A stretch of 29,789 bases of DNA from an uncultured bacterium (GCA_938003875.1 CALKWO010000052.1:1-29789); one strand, 5' to 3'; positions 8,293-16,832 are shown, counted from the first letter of the stretch. Notes: generated from the sequence alone by a model not told the origin. Translations and numbers: made by a program.

Positions 8293-8298
8293 CCTCCT
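8293..8298 (-). promoter_or_regulatory. Shine-Dalgarno deciding the PEGA gene start
   Basis: Read on the minus strand this is a full AGGAGG, six bases before a GTG at 8286-8284. It moves the start from upstream in-frame codons to a GTG that places the lipobox at residues 15-18. Confidence 0.7.
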
Positions 8299-8367
8299 AA
8301 CACGGATAAACAAAAAATAAAAATTCAATACAAAGAACATAACTAAACACCAAGCCAGAAGCTAAAC

Positions 8368-8396
8368 ATCTTCTCAAAAAAGAAGATATGTGTCAA
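8368..8396 (-). promoter_or_regulatory. Possible promoter with overlapping hairpin upstream of PEGA gene
   Basis: On the minus strand TTGACA (8396-8391) is followed 3 bases later by a perfect 7-bp inverted repeat, AGAAGAT/ATCTTCT (8387-8381 and 8374-8368), with a 6-base loop. A -10 at 17-18 bp spacing would be only GAAGAT or AAGATG, so the promoter is weak. The palindrome in the spacer could be an operator or the stem of a weak terminator after the exporter gene, which ends at 8427. It suggests the PEGA-ACP-KS-KS-beta genes may have their own transcript. Confidence 0.35.
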
Positions 8397-8426
8397 GAAT
8401 AAAATTAGCCATGATACAGGGAAAAG

Positions 8427-11400
8427 CTAGAGAATGGGCTTTTCTGCTATCAAAATGATTTGATTGTTTTTGGGCATAGAATAAAGGCTGGAACGAATAC
8501 GAATAAAACCTGTTTCTTCTAACCAGGACAGGATTTGTTCTGCTGAAGGATATACAGGCTCGCCATAGAAAAAAGAGTTAAAGCCGACCCTTTTTCCAAA
8601 AGTTTCATAGAGAAAATGAGGACAGAAGGAGGTTTTGCTATCTATTACATCCTGTCGGATCACCAGAGAAGCACCTGGCTTCATGGTTTTCCATGCTGAT
8701 AGAATCAGTTCTTTTTGTTTCTCTAAAGGGAAATAGTGTAAAAGATCACAGCATAAAACGCCATTAAAATACTCTAAAGGGATTTTTTTGCCTGTTTCTT
8801 CTAAAATATCACCTGCAATGAACTCTAAAGATTGATCCAGATAGCTTATAATACTCTTTCTTGCCAGGCTGATTTTTTCTTCATCGTAGTCTATGCCCAA
8901 AACGTGCCTTTTTTCTCCTGAATACACCAATAGATTGCTCAGAAATCCTGCGCCACACCCTATATCCAAGATATTGCCTTCACGAGGCAGTAGCTTGGGT
9001 AGCAGGCGGTAGCTTTTATCCATATAGAGTTTGAAAAACAGGTACATGGAGAAATAAGGAGCGATATAAATATAACAGTCCCTTACCAGCCTTGCTTGTC
9101 TGCATTCACATGCCTTTTCGTCGGCGATACGCTCGTATTCTTCTTCTATCAATTTTTTAGTATGATCGGCTAGTGCCCTGGGACCAGAAGAATAGTCAAA
9201 ATTATCGGGAGTTATAAAGGGAAGGGCAGAGGCGATCAGCTCAAAATCTCTCACAATAAACCTTCCTTTAGGAAAAACCCAGCGAGAATTAAAAAAACAA
9301 ACAGGCAATACAGGTATTTTATCTGAGCATGCCAGCAGAAATGCCCCTTGATGGAATCTCTGCATCTTAAAGCTTTGTACGCGAGTACCTTCTGGGAAAA
9401 AAAACACATTGATCTTTTGGGATAAAATTTTTTTAGAAATTTCTATATGTTGGTTATTATAGGAAATTTCTAACTTGTCTGGTATGGGAATGAAGCCTGC
9501 CATTCTTAGCACTGCACCAACAAAGGGAATTTTCCAGAACCATTTGACCAGGGTAATTTTATCGCATGGCAAGCTGTTGAATAAGGGAATGTCTGACATA
9601 TTTACATGATTGGATACTACGACACAACCATCCAATTTTTCTCTTGGTGGGAAATTACGATGCACCACGTTGCCTAAAGGATCTGTATCCAGAACTCTCT
9701 TATTCAGATATTCAATGATCCTGAGATAAACGGTTTTATTGTTTTTTCCTGTAATTTTTTGCCATAAAGCGATGGATGGAAAAACGATTGTAGCCAGGGA
9801 AATAAATCCTACAAAATAGCATATTCCAGACCAGAATGTAGGAATGAAGTGATATATGTGAATAGGGTGAGATTTTCTATTAGGAGGCATAAAAAAATGC
9901 AGGAAAATAGGGGTAATATATAGGCTATTTATCAATGCCATACTTATTCCGATGATCGAGCAAAGTCCAAGACTATGTAGAGCAGGATGCTTTGCAAAAA
10001 CCAGTGCGCCAAAGCCTAGTATAGTAGTAGATGCGCATAGGATTATGCTAAAATTGCTAGTGGATGTACTGCCCTGTAATCCCCCTGTTGACAAATAAGA
10101 GCAACTATGAAATACGGTATAGTCTATACCAATGCTAAGAATAAAAATAATTACCAAAATATTGAAAAGATCCACAGGAACTCCTAGAAGAACCAGAATT
10201 CCCAGGGTGCATAGTATGCTTAAAAATAATGGAATAAAATTGCATAAAATTGTCTCTAAATATACAAAAAACAATTTTAGGAGCAATATAAGAAAGAGAG
10301 AAATAGCAAGTACAATCCAAAAAATTTCTTCTCTTAATAGAGTATCTGTTGTCTTTAGTATTTTTATTCTGTCTACTAAGATCACATCAGAAACTGATTT
10401 TTCCATTGCTTCATATAAAAAAGCAGCAGTAGAAAAATCCTTTATTTGGATGATGGTTTGAACATACCAGACACCATCTTTTAGGATAACACTATCCTGG
10501 AGCAGAGATGAAAAAGATGCGTTTTTTGATAGCTCAGCTATGGATTGAGGCGGAGAAGGATTTTCTATTTGTTTGAAAAAGGGGTCAAAGGCACGAGAAG
10601 AAAAACCATAGGTCGAATTCTGGAAAATACTCCTTACCTTTTCCAGTCTTTCCTTTGTCCAATAGCTTTTCCAGATTTCATGAGAAGCTTTCATTCTTTT
10701 TAGAGAAGGCAAGAGTCTGGAGGAAAAATTGACAATCTTCAATTCATTTTGTTTTTCTGCTTTTTGTAGAATCAGATAGATAATATCGTTTTTTTCTAAT
10801 GCTTCCTCAAAAGTTTTTCCTTGCACAACAATGGCAATTTTTCCTCTTTGGTCGCCCCAGATAGAAAAAAATTTCTCTTCATCTTCCCTTGTTTCCTCAG
10901 AGCGGTAGCTAAATTGTTCGAAATCCGTGACAAATCCTATTGAAGCTATTTTTTGGGCAGAAATCCCTGCTAAAATCATTATAAATACAACGGCAGATGC
11001 TTTCAGAATTTTTTTGAATTTTTGTTGCCCTAGCTTTTTTATAATGCCTGAAAAATCGCGAAATATGCTTCGTGTCTTTTTTTTCTTAATGAATTCTGCA
11101 ATTTTAGGGTATAGAACGACTACAAAGAGAAAGCTCCCGAATACCCCTGAAGCTATAAACCAGCCTAATTCTATATAAGCAGGAAAAGAAGAAAACGAAA
11201 GAATGATCATGGCTACACAGGTAGAAATCATAGCAAAACTTAGAGGTTTAAAAATGTTTCGGATAACCATGAAGGGAGTAACGGATGGCATAGCTTCAAT
11301 ATGTGTTAGATAATGTATTCCATAGTCTATGCTGATCCCAATAACAATACTACCGTATCCTAAGGTAAGCAAAGAAAGCTGAGACGAAAACAGATTACAG

Positions 11401-12284
11401 ATACCTACGCCTACAAACATTCCAAAAAGAGATGGAAAGAAAAATAATAGGAAAAAGAAAAAATTTTTCAGTGTTATAAGGAACAAAAAACATAGAGCAG
11501 ATATGGTTAAGATGGAAATCAACTTTACATCTGCTATAATCATTCTTTGATTTTCCGTAGCTATTCTCTGCCCACCGATAGAGATCATATCCATGCCTGG
11601 AAATTCCAGACGTATCTTTTGCCTTGCTTCCTTTAAAAATTCCCAGCAATGAATATTTTCTGCATGGCTTAATTGCTTTGAAAAATAAGGAATTTGTATC
11701 AACAAAGCCTTATGGTCTTTAGAAAGCAGATAACCCTGATAGATTTCTATATCCCAGGATAATTTTTTCCAAAAAAATTCAGAAAATTGCAATGGGTCCA
11801 AACGGATATTGGATGACGATGGAGCAATTCCTATCTGTTGTTCCCAGATTGCTGACAGGCGGCTATGGATATTTTCTGTTGTTATTTTTTGAGAAATTTT
11901 TTCAAAATCTGTAGCCTCTAGCAAATTGGGGATTTGTTCTTCATAGAATTTTTTGACCTCTGCTCCAGACAAGATATCTAATTTCGCCTGTACAGATTCA
12001 AAATAAAGATTTGTCTTTAAAATTTCTACTGTTCTGTTTGCTGCATCTAAAAGCTCCTGCTCCTTTTTTTCTTTATGGACTATCGTTATGAGAATCCGAT
12101 TGAAGGAAGAGAAAACCCTATTGTATTTCTGTAAATTTTTTAAAGAAGGTGTATCTGGCAATAGTTTTAGAATATCTGTATTTAGCTCTAGCCTATACCA
12201 TCCATAAAGACTTAAAATACAAAGTATTATAAATAAATATTGTAAAATCTTTAAAAAAAAATAGCAATGTCTTTCTTTATTCAT
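8427..12284 (-). CDS. MMPL/RND exporter fused to PlsC-like acyltransferase and SAM methyltransferase
   Basis: This 1285-aa protein has three parts. Residues 1-800 are an MMPL-type RND transporter: a first membrane helix at 10-28, two periplasmic loops and two bundles of membrane helices, each with the GIDY motif (Asp320, Asp721) expected for proton coupling. Residues about 820-1050 are a lysophospholipid-type acyltransferase with NHVNMSD (His893, Asp898) and FPEGTR at 963-968. Residues about 1100-1285 are a class I methyltransferase with SAM motif LDIGCGAGF at 1106-1114 and GIDYDEE. In aryl polyene clusters these activities are separate genes that methylate the head group, transfer the acyl chain to a lipid or sugar and export it. 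Here they are one chain, a possible assembly-and-export machine. The start overlaps the preceding gene by 8 bases. Confidence 0.9.
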   Translation of the reverse strand: MNKERHCYFFLKILQYLFIILCILSLYGWYRLELNTDILKLLPDTPSLKNLQKYNRVFSSFNRILITIVHKEKKEQELLDAANRTVEILKTNLYFESVQAKLDILSGAEVKKFYEEQIPNLLEATDFEKISQKITTENIHSRLSAIWEQQIGIAPSSSNIRLDPLQFSEFFWKKLSWDIEIYQGYLLSKDHKALLIQIPYFSKQLSHAENIHCWEFLKEARQKIRLEFPGMDMISIGGQRIATENQRMIIADVKLISILTISALCFLFLITLKNFFFFLLFFFPSLFGMFVGVGICNLFSSQLSLLTLGYGSIVIGISIDYGIHYLTHIEAMPSVTPFMVIRNIFKPLSFAMISTCVAMIILSFSSFPAYIELGWFIASGVFGSFLFVVVLYPKIAEFIKKKKTRSIFRDFSGIIKKLGQQKFKKILKASAVVFIMILAGISAQKIASIGFVTDFEQFSYRSEETREDEEKFFSIWGDQRGKIAIVVQGKTFEEALEKNDIIYLILQKAEKQNELKIVNFSSRLLPSLKRMKASHEIWKSYWTKERLEKVRSIFQNSTYGFSSRAFDPFFKQIENPSPPQSIAELSKNASFSSLLQDSVILKDGVWYVQTIIQIKDFSTAAFLYEAMEKSVSDVILVDRIKILKTTDTLLREEIFWIVLAISLFLILLLKLFFVYLETILCNFIPLFLSILCTLGILVLLGVPVDLFNILVIIFILSIGIDYTVFHSCSYLSTGGLQGSTSTSNFSIILCASTTILGFGALVFAKHPALHSLGLCSIIGISMALINSLYITPIFLHFFMPPNRKSHPIHIYHFIPTFWSGICYFVGFISLATIVFPSIALWQKITGKNNKTVYLRIIEYLNKRVLDTDPLGNVVHRNFPPREKLDGCVVVSNHVNMSDIPLFNSLPCDKITLVKWFWKIPFVGAVLRMAGFIPIPDKLEISYNNQHIEISKKILSQKINVFFFPEGTRVQSFKMQRFHQGAFLLACSDKIPVLPVCFFNSRWVFPKGRFIVRDFELIASALPFITPDNFDYSSGPRALADHTKKLIEEEYERIADEKACECRQARLVRDCYIYIAPYFSMYLFFKLYMDKSYRLLPKLLPREGNILDIGCGAGFLSNLLVYSGEKRHVLGIDYDEEKISLARKSIISYLDQSLEFIAGDILEETGKKIPLEYFNGVLCCDLLHYFPLEKQKELILSAWKTMKPGASLVIRQDVIDSKTSFCPHFLYETFGKRVGFNSFFYGEPVYPSAEQILSWLEETGFIRIRSSLYSMPKNNQIILIAEKPIL

Positions 12285-12657
12285 AAATAATTTCTACTGC
12301 AAGGTTGATTTCTGAAATAAGTCGGGGATTATGATTATTTTCGTTTAGAAAAATGATTCTGACATTTTGCAAGTTTCCATCTTTAATTCCTAGTTTAGAT
12401 TCTATATAAACCGTCATTCCTGGAAGCAATGGCTGGTTGAATTTACATCGTTGAATAGAATGAAGCTTTACCCGATGTTGAAGTGTTTTCTCTAAATATT
12501 TAAGAGCTATCTGGATTGAATAAATTCCAGGAAGCATAGGAGACGAAGGAAAATGGCCAGGAAAAACAGCCAGATCTTCAGAAATTTTTACAATATTGTC
12601 TGAAAAAAGTATTTTTTGTATATCACCTAGAAGGGATGGTTGGGACAAATTGCTCAT
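12277..12657 (-). CDS. Hot-dog fold acyl-ACP dehydratase (ApeI/FabZ-like)
   Basis: From the ATG at 12657 the protein is 126 aa. It has VFPGHFPSSPMLPGIYSIQ at about residues 31-49, matching the FabZ/ApeI active-site helix in which His35 acts in dehydration. It would remove water from beta-hydroxyacyl-ACP to leave the polyene double bond. The upstream frame is open for 23 more codons, but the internal ATG has AAAGAGA six bases before it and the extra residues are unlike the family. It overlaps the DUF3261-like gene by 35 bases and the exporter gene by 8. In aryl polyene clusters two hot-dog proteins act as a pair; the second is encoded at 13342-13749. Confidence 0.85.
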   Translation of the reverse strand: MSNLSQPSLLGDIQKILFSDNIVKISEDLAVFPGHFPSSPMLPGIYSIQIALKYLEKTLQHRVKLHSIQRCKFNQPLLPGMTVYIESKLGIKDGNLQNVRIIFLNENNHNPRLISEINLAVEIIYE

Positions 12658-13333
12658 GACTAATCTCTTTCGATTGTAACGATAGAATCTGAATTTGTAT
12701 ATGCACCCCAGATAAGGGGTAAACAACTGCTATTTTTTTGGGAAAGCCATTCACTACTCCATCACTATAATCGAATGTAGTAGAGGAATTTTCGTTTCCC
12801 TTTTCTCCATGCCTGATTTTAAAAGGGCGATTGTCTTTCATTTCCCAGGCATGCCATGTACAGCTTTCTTCTTTTTTCAGAAAAAGGCAGGAATGATCGT
12901 TAGTAGAATATGCAGGCAAAGGCTGCTTATCCAATTCATATTGGGAAGAAAAAATATAATAAATATCTTTTGCTATTTGTTTTAAAATAGAAGTATTTTC
13001 TATTTTATCCCATTTTTTTACTATGACCAAATTCTCCGCTTTTTTTTCTGAAAAAACATCTAACACGGTTAATCCTAAATCATTCATCGCGATGATGCGG
13101 AAATCGCCATTTTTAACCAATACATACCCAAAAAAATCTATTTGTTTTGGTTGATTTTTGGTAAAGGAAATGCTCACGAAATGCTTCATAACATAGCTGT
13201 GAGGCATATTGGAAAACCATATAGCCTGCAAACGATTGAAGCCTTCCTCGCACTTTCCTGGCGTTCCGAATTCAGGCAAATGACAACAGCTTAGAATGCT
13301 TACAAGAATACCTATCAAGATATAGTTTTTCAT
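12623..13333 (-). CDS. DUF3261-like lipoprotein of aryl polyene-type cluster
   Basis: The 236-aa product starts MKNYILIGILVSILSC, a lipoprotein signal with lipidated Cys16. The rest is a beta-rich domain of about 200 residues (for example IDFFGYVLVKNGDFRIIAMNDLG), as expected of a LolA/LolB-like or DUF3261 protein that holds a lipid at the outer membrane. Small DUF3261 lipoproteins are regular members of aryl polyene clusters, alongside LolA-like and MMPL genes. Assignment to DUF3261 rests on size, lipobox, the FRIIAMNDLG-type stretch and context, not on a profile search. It begins eight bases after the ApeP-like gene and ends inside the next one. Confidence 0.6.
   Translation of the reverse strand: MKNYILIGILVSILSCCHLPEFGTPGKCEEGFNRLQAIWFSNMPHSYVMKHFVSISFTKNQPKQIDFFGYVLVKNGDFRIIAMNDLGLTVLDVFSEKKAENLVIVKKWDKIENTSILKQIAKDIYYIFSSQYELDKQPLPAYSTNDHSCLFLKKEESCTWHAWEMKDNRPFKIRHGEKGNENSSTTFDYSDGVVNGFPKKIAVVYPLSGVHIQIQILSLQSKEISHEQFVPTIPSR
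12664..12670 (-). promoter_or_regulatory. Shine-Dalgarno deciding the ApeI-like start
   Basis: Read on the minus strand, AAAGAGA lies six bases before the ATG at 12657-12655. It is inside the coding end of the preceding gene and favours this start over the longer open frame beginning at 12726. Confidence 0.5.
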
Positions 13334-13341
13334 ATTTTAGC

Positions 13342-13749
13342 TTACTCTGTTTTTTCCCTATGGAATAAATATACCATTCCCTTAGCCAATAGTCTTTCGC
13401 CTTCGTAGATTTCACCATAGACGACCTGATGTAAGCCTAATGAACTATGAACACGCGCTTTTACCTGCAATATGCTTTCTTCAGGCAAAGAATAAAAAAA
13501 GAATTCTTTAATCGTTGTAAGCAATCTTATTGCTGGAGTTTTCTCGGTTGCCTGTATCCCATACATGACAGCAGCAGCCTGCGCTAGCATTTCTGGCATA
13601 GATACAAAAAGTAGATTGCCATCCTGATCATGAAAAAATGAGGATTTTTTCCAATCTACCTGGCAAACGATCTCATCCTGGCGATGCTCAACCAGTTTCT
13701 CGATCAATAAGAATGGATAACGATGCGGCAGTAAATTTTCTATTATCAT
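13342..13749 (-). CDS. ApeP-like hot-dog dehydratase partner
   Basis: The 135-aa protein opens IENLLPHRYPFLLIEKLV, the FabZ/ApeP N-terminal pattern with His9. It then has SSFFHDQDGNL and MPEMLAQAAAV, with Glu53 on the long hot-dog helix. The usual FabZ GHFPGxPVMPG loop is absent and replaced by FFHDQDGNLLFVS, as in ApeP proteins, which form a heterodimer with ApeI and differ at the catalytic histidine. It should support dehydration on the growing polyene. GAGG lies before the ATG. It is packed eight bases after DUF2062 and eight before the lipoprotein gene. Confidence 0.75.
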   Translation of the reverse strand: MIIENLLPHRYPFLLIEKLVEHRQDEIVCQVDWKKSSFFHDQDGNLLFVSMPEMLAQAAAVMYGIQATEKTPAIRLLTTIKEFFFYSLPEESILQVKARVHSSLGLHQVVYGEIYEGERLLAKGMVYLFHREKTE

Positions 13750-13756
13750 CTTGGCC

Positions 13757-14182
13757 TCAGGCTTTCCTAAACTTTTTCAATAAATACCATGAAACTAAAA
13801 AAAATAGTGTTCCACAAAAAAAGGCAAAAAAAATACTTCCTACTAAATAATATAGGAGAAACTGGCAAGCGATCTCTAATGTAATTTGCTGGACAGATAT
13901 GGATAGCCAATCGCCTGATACAAGAATTGCTCCTGATTGCAGGGAAGCAAATAAAATAAAAGGCATAACAGGTGGGATAGAAATATTGCTAAACAGAAGC
14001 ACAAGAGGTTTGTTCAACTTAAAAATATGAGCAATTCCCAGGGCGATTATCATCTGAAACCCCCAAACAGGGATGATTCCCATAAAAATCCCTAATCCTA
14101 TGGCCAGCCCTAAACTAAAATTGCTTTGGGTTCCCTCTTGTACTTGTTCAAGAACTTGCTGCTTCCAAGTTTTTTTTATCAT
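13757..14182 (-). CDS. DUF2062 membrane protein
   Basis: The 141-aa protein has the DUF2062 core GLAIGLGIFMGIIPVWGFQ followed by a second helix, then KLNKPLVLLFSNISIPP, where the Asn-Pro-containing loop is characteristic. Three to four membrane helices are visible, the last at about 115-135. DUF2062 proteins occur alone or fused to family 2 glycosyltransferases in aryl polyene and flexirubin clusters; their function is not settled, but an inner-membrane lipid-handling role fits. No glycosyltransferase is fused or adjacent here. Confidence 0.8.
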   Translation of the reverse strand: MIKKTWKQQVLEQVQEGTQSNFSLGLAIGLGIFMGIIPVWGFQMIIALGIAHIFKLNKPLVLLFSNISIPPVMPFILFASLQSGAILVSGDWLSISVQQITLEIACQFLLYYLVGSIFFAFFCGTLFFLVSWYLLKKFRKA

Positions 14183-14195
14183 GATGGATTCGTTT

Positions 14196-14867
14196 CTATT
14201 TTTGGGAAAAGCCGTCCTGAAATTTTTCTATAACTTTCTTGTCAAATAAATCATGAGTAAGCTGAGGATTCAGGATATAAGATGATACCTTGATGACAGT
14301 ATAGTCACCATTAGGTTCAAACAATAAAAATTGTACAAGCCGAGAGGCTTTTTGGGAAATTTTCATTTCTATATGATCTATAAATTGCGTTAATTTACCC
14401 TGGCTTTTCATTTCAATTAGAAATATATCCTGATCTTCCCTATTTTTCTTTAATGTATAGACAAAATTAGAATTATCTACATCAATTTTGCCATCAAAAA
14501 AAGATAGTATATATCTATATACAGTAAGCAAACCCTGGCTTTCACCAGAAGAAATTTCTTCCGATCCTTTGTATATTTTGACGCTATCATTGCATAGCAG
14601 TATCTTTTTTCGAATAGGTGAGGTATATTCCCATCGGATTTTCCCTGGTTTTTCTACATAGCACCATCCTGTAATAAAAAGAGTATCTTCGAATAATACG
14701 AGCTGCTTTTCTTGCTGAAATTCAAAAGCCACTGTCTTTACTTTTTTCATTTCCTGATGCAGTTGTTCCATAAATATTTTAGCTTCTGGTTGCTCTACAA
14801 CCATAAAATTTTCAGCATTAAGAATCAAAAAATATTCAAAAGCTAAAATTATGAATAAATATTTCAT
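14196..14867 (-). CDS. LolA-like periplasmic lipid carrier
   Basis: From the ATG at 14867 the protein is 223 aa with a signal peptide, MKYLFIILAFEYFLILNA, cut before ENF. The mature part has the LolA pattern: VAFEFQQEKQLVLFED, then KPGKIRWEYTSP, the usual strand pair of the open barrel, and DGDYTV-type ends (EPNGDYTVIKV). LolA carries lipoproteins across the periplasm; LolA-like proteins in aryl polyene clusters probably carry the lipid-linked polyene to the outer membrane. A TTG two codons earlier is possible, but GGGGAAG lies eight bases before this ATG. It works naturally with the DUF3261-like lipoprotein and MMPL protein. Confidence 0.85.
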   Translation of the reverse strand: MKYLFIILAFEYFLILNAENFMVVEQPEAKIFMEQLHQEMKKVKTVAFEFQQEKQLVLFEDTLFITGWCYVEKPGKIRWEYTSPIRKKILLCNDSVKIYKGSEEISSGESQGLLTVYRYILSFFDGKIDVDNSNFVYTLKKNREDQDIFLIEMKSQGKLTQFIDHIEMKISQKASRLVQFLLFEPNGDYTVIKVSSYILNPQLTHDLFDKKVIEKFQDGFSQK

Positions 14868-14896
14868 TTTCAACTTCCCCTATATTACTTGATTAG

Positions 14897-15550
14897 CTAT
14901 GCCAGAAAAAAATCTAAAAAATTGCTGAAGTGTTTTTCTACAATTTCTCTGTATTGATAAACGATGTTTTCCTTTTCCTCCTCAGAAGCAGAAAAAGATA
15001 TTTCTTTTTTTTCATCTTTGAGCAGGCGCACCTGGACTTGCTGTTGTACTTCGTTGTTTTTTTCGATTTCTTGTATTGCTGTCCAAAAAGGGCCAGAGAT
15101 AGGTCTGTCAGGTGGCAAAAGTCTGATAAAGCTGATTACTGTCATGATAGCGTGAGATAAGGCAAGATATTCTAAAAATGTACGACTCTTATAGTTTCCT
15201 CCCAGGAGGAACTGATAAACCTGAGTCTGAAGGCTGAAGCTGGCGTTGAGCATGTTGGCCTGTGTATAAAGGAAAGGGTTGATGCTCCAGCTTGTTCCTT
15301 TGACTAGCAGCGTGCTGAGTTCTAATTCCCTGTAAAATTGGCTATGAAAGAAACGATATCCTGTCCATTCTTCTTTTATGATAGGTGTCATTTGAAACTG
15401 AGAAAGGCTGATCAAGTTTGTTCCTTTCACTGCTTGAAGAAATAGAGCGATTTTTGTCTGATCTTCTGCATCCAGATCTTTTTTTCTTAGCAAAAATGCC
15501 TTCGTTTTTTCTTCATTTTCTTTTAGACTTTGTAATTTTTTGAGCCTCAT
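14897..15550 (-). CDS. Conserved-looking protein of unknown function
   Basis: The 217-aa product is soluble, with no signal peptide. It is mostly helical, charged at the N-terminus (MRLKKLQSLKENEEKTKAF), has a central Leu/Phe-rich stretch (QVYQFLLGGNYKSRTFLEYLAL) and a patch LPPDRPISGPFWTAI, then an acidic helix and a final aromatic helix. I recognise no family. It starts two bases after the alpha/beta hydrolase gene, with GGGAGAT before the ATG, so it is probably a partner or regulator of that enzyme. Whether it belongs to the polyene pathway is unknown. Confidence 0.7.
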   Translation of the reverse strand: MRLKKLQSLKENEEKTKAFLLRKKDLDAEDQTKIALFLQAVKGTNLISLSQFQMTPIIKEEWTGYRFFHSQFYRELELSTLLVKGTSWSINPFLYTQANMLNASFSLQTQVYQFLLGGNYKSRTFLEYLALSHAIMTVISFIRLLPPDRPISGPFWTAIQEIEKNNEVQQQVQVRLLKDEKKEISFSASEEEKENIVYQYREIVEKHFSNFLDFFLA

Positions 15551-15552
15551 TT

Positions 15553-16554
15553 CTATCTCCCTGAATATTTTTGCTCTTTGTGTGAAGGAATTTCATATTG
15601 CTCATGCCTTTTCAAAACGCTTTTGCGGCTTTTTTCAAGAGGAATGGCAATCCTTCTTAGATGATCGTAGTTACCGTAGGAAAATGCTATTTCCTCGGAA
15701 TTAATATCATCTTCTGCAATCCATACACTCTGGTCGCCTTTCCATCTCTCTGACTCGACCTGGTCAACAAAATCAGCGATGATTCTGCATGTAATTTCTG
15801 GAAATTCCAGGGTAAAAGCATGGTAGCCATGCTGTACAATCATGAGCCTGGAATTTTTGATATTTTGGCGAAGGACATCATGGCACCATACAGGTGTGAG
15901 GTGATCCCATTCGCCATTCAAGATGAGAGTAGGGCATTGGATATTTTTCAATTCTGGAGTGAAATTGTTGAAGTGCTGCAAGGATTCAATAAGATTCTGG
16001 ATTGCATAATAATCGTTGTAGGCCATACTGGTTCGCCTGAGCACAGGCAGGAGATTTTCATTTTTCTTGAGAAATTCTGAGCTGAAATTGATTGCCATGA
16101 GCATATCCAGAAGGAAATCAAATCCTTGTAGTACCATGCCTTTATACAAATTCATTCCTTCCAGGAAAAGCTTTGTATCGACTTCAGAAAATGAGCTTAC
16201 AGGCAGGATTCCTTTGCAGCGTCCAGGATAGAAGATGGCAAATTTTAACGCAACGATCCCACCAAAGGAAATTCCCATAATATAGCCTTTTTCTTCATGG
16301 ATATGATCTAAAAGCTTTGCAAGCACTTCCTGATTTTCATTGAAATCATAGCCCAAAACAGGCTTGGAGGAATCCCCTTGGCCTAGAAGATCGAAGCTGA
16401 GAGCCTGATACCCTTTTTTTACCATATAGTCTACATAGATATTCCAATGCTGTGTGCGCTGAGAAAGCCCATTGACAAAAACAACAAGCGGAGTTCCTTT
16501 GTCTCCTTTATGTTCATAATGAATTTCCAGACCTTTAAAATCAACGTGAGGCAT
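15553..16554 (-). CDS. Alpha/beta hydrolase
   Basis: The 333-aa protein has the fold's markers in order: oxyanion strand VVFVNGLSQRTQHW, FDLLGQGDSSKP, nucleophile elbow GISFGG with Ser96, acid LNGEWDHLTP with Asp217 and base GYHAFTLE with His245. It resembles the MhpC/PcaD-like esterase group. The last 60 residues (after about 270) are a charged extension beyond the usual fold. It is the first gene after the minus-strand promoter and may release or edit acyl chains, or hydrolyse an unrelated ester; the substrate cannot be told. GGAG lies nine bases before the ATG. Confidence 0.85.
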   Translation of the reverse strand: MPHVDFKGLEIHYEHKGDKGTPLVVFVNGLSQRTQHWNIYVDYMVKKGYQALSFDLLGQGDSSKPVLGYDFNENQEVLAKLLDHIHEEKGYIMGISFGGIVALKFAIFYPGRCKGILPVSSFSEVDTKLFLEGMNLYKGMVLQGFDFLLDMLMAINFSSEFLKKNENLLPVLRRTSMAYNDYYAIQNLIESLQHFNNFTPELKNIQCPTLILNGEWDHLTPVWCHDVLRQNIKNSRLMIVQHGYHAFTLEFPEITCRIIADFVDQVESERWKGDQSVWIAEDDINSEEIAFSYGNYDHLRRIAIPLEKSRKSVLKRHEQYEIPSHKEQKYSGR

Positions 16555-16631
16555 AGTCTAAACTCCAGATAGAAATTATATATCTTCGGTTTTGAATAAC
16601 TAATTATTTTCTATAAAAATGAACCATCGTT

Positions 16632-16660
16632 ACAATACTCATTTTAAGTTGTACTGTCAA
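16632..16660 (-). promoter_or_regulatory. Sigma70-type promoter for the minus-strand operon
   Basis: On the minus strand TTGACA (16660-16655) and TATTGT (16637-16632) are separated by exactly 17 bases. The predicted transcript would start some 70 bases before the hydrolase ATG at 16554 and lead into the polyene-like cluster. The spacer contains ACTTAAAA (16649-16642), also found in the opposing promoter. Confidence 0.6.
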
Positions 16661-16706
16661 GATAGCATATAAGAAAATTTTAGGAAATTGAAAAGAAAAT
16701 AAAGTG

Positions 16707-16735
16707 TTGACAAAACTTAAAACGTATCTTATGAT
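16707..16735 (+). promoter_or_regulatory. Sigma70-type promoter for the three-gene operon
   Basis: TTGACA at 16707-16712 and TATGAT at 16730-16735 are 17 bases apart, a near-consensus pair. Its -35 is 46 bases from the -35 of the divergent promoter. The leader before the TTG start at 16914 would be about 170 bases, long enough to hold control elements. ACTTAAAA lies in the spacer at 16715-16722. Confidence 0.65.
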
Positions 16736-16832
16736 TATCTATATATAAAGGCAAAAAATTATTTTTTAAGGGAAAACACGCGTAAAAAATCGGTACTAAT
16801 CTGCTTTTAACAGTATGTGTTATACTATCGTG

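Noticed and set aside
5121..16554. Ladderane lipid cluster
   Set aside because: No phytoene-desaturase-like or radical SAM genes are present; the LolA-like, MMPL, ApeP-like and KS-beta set fits aryl polyene-type clusters better.
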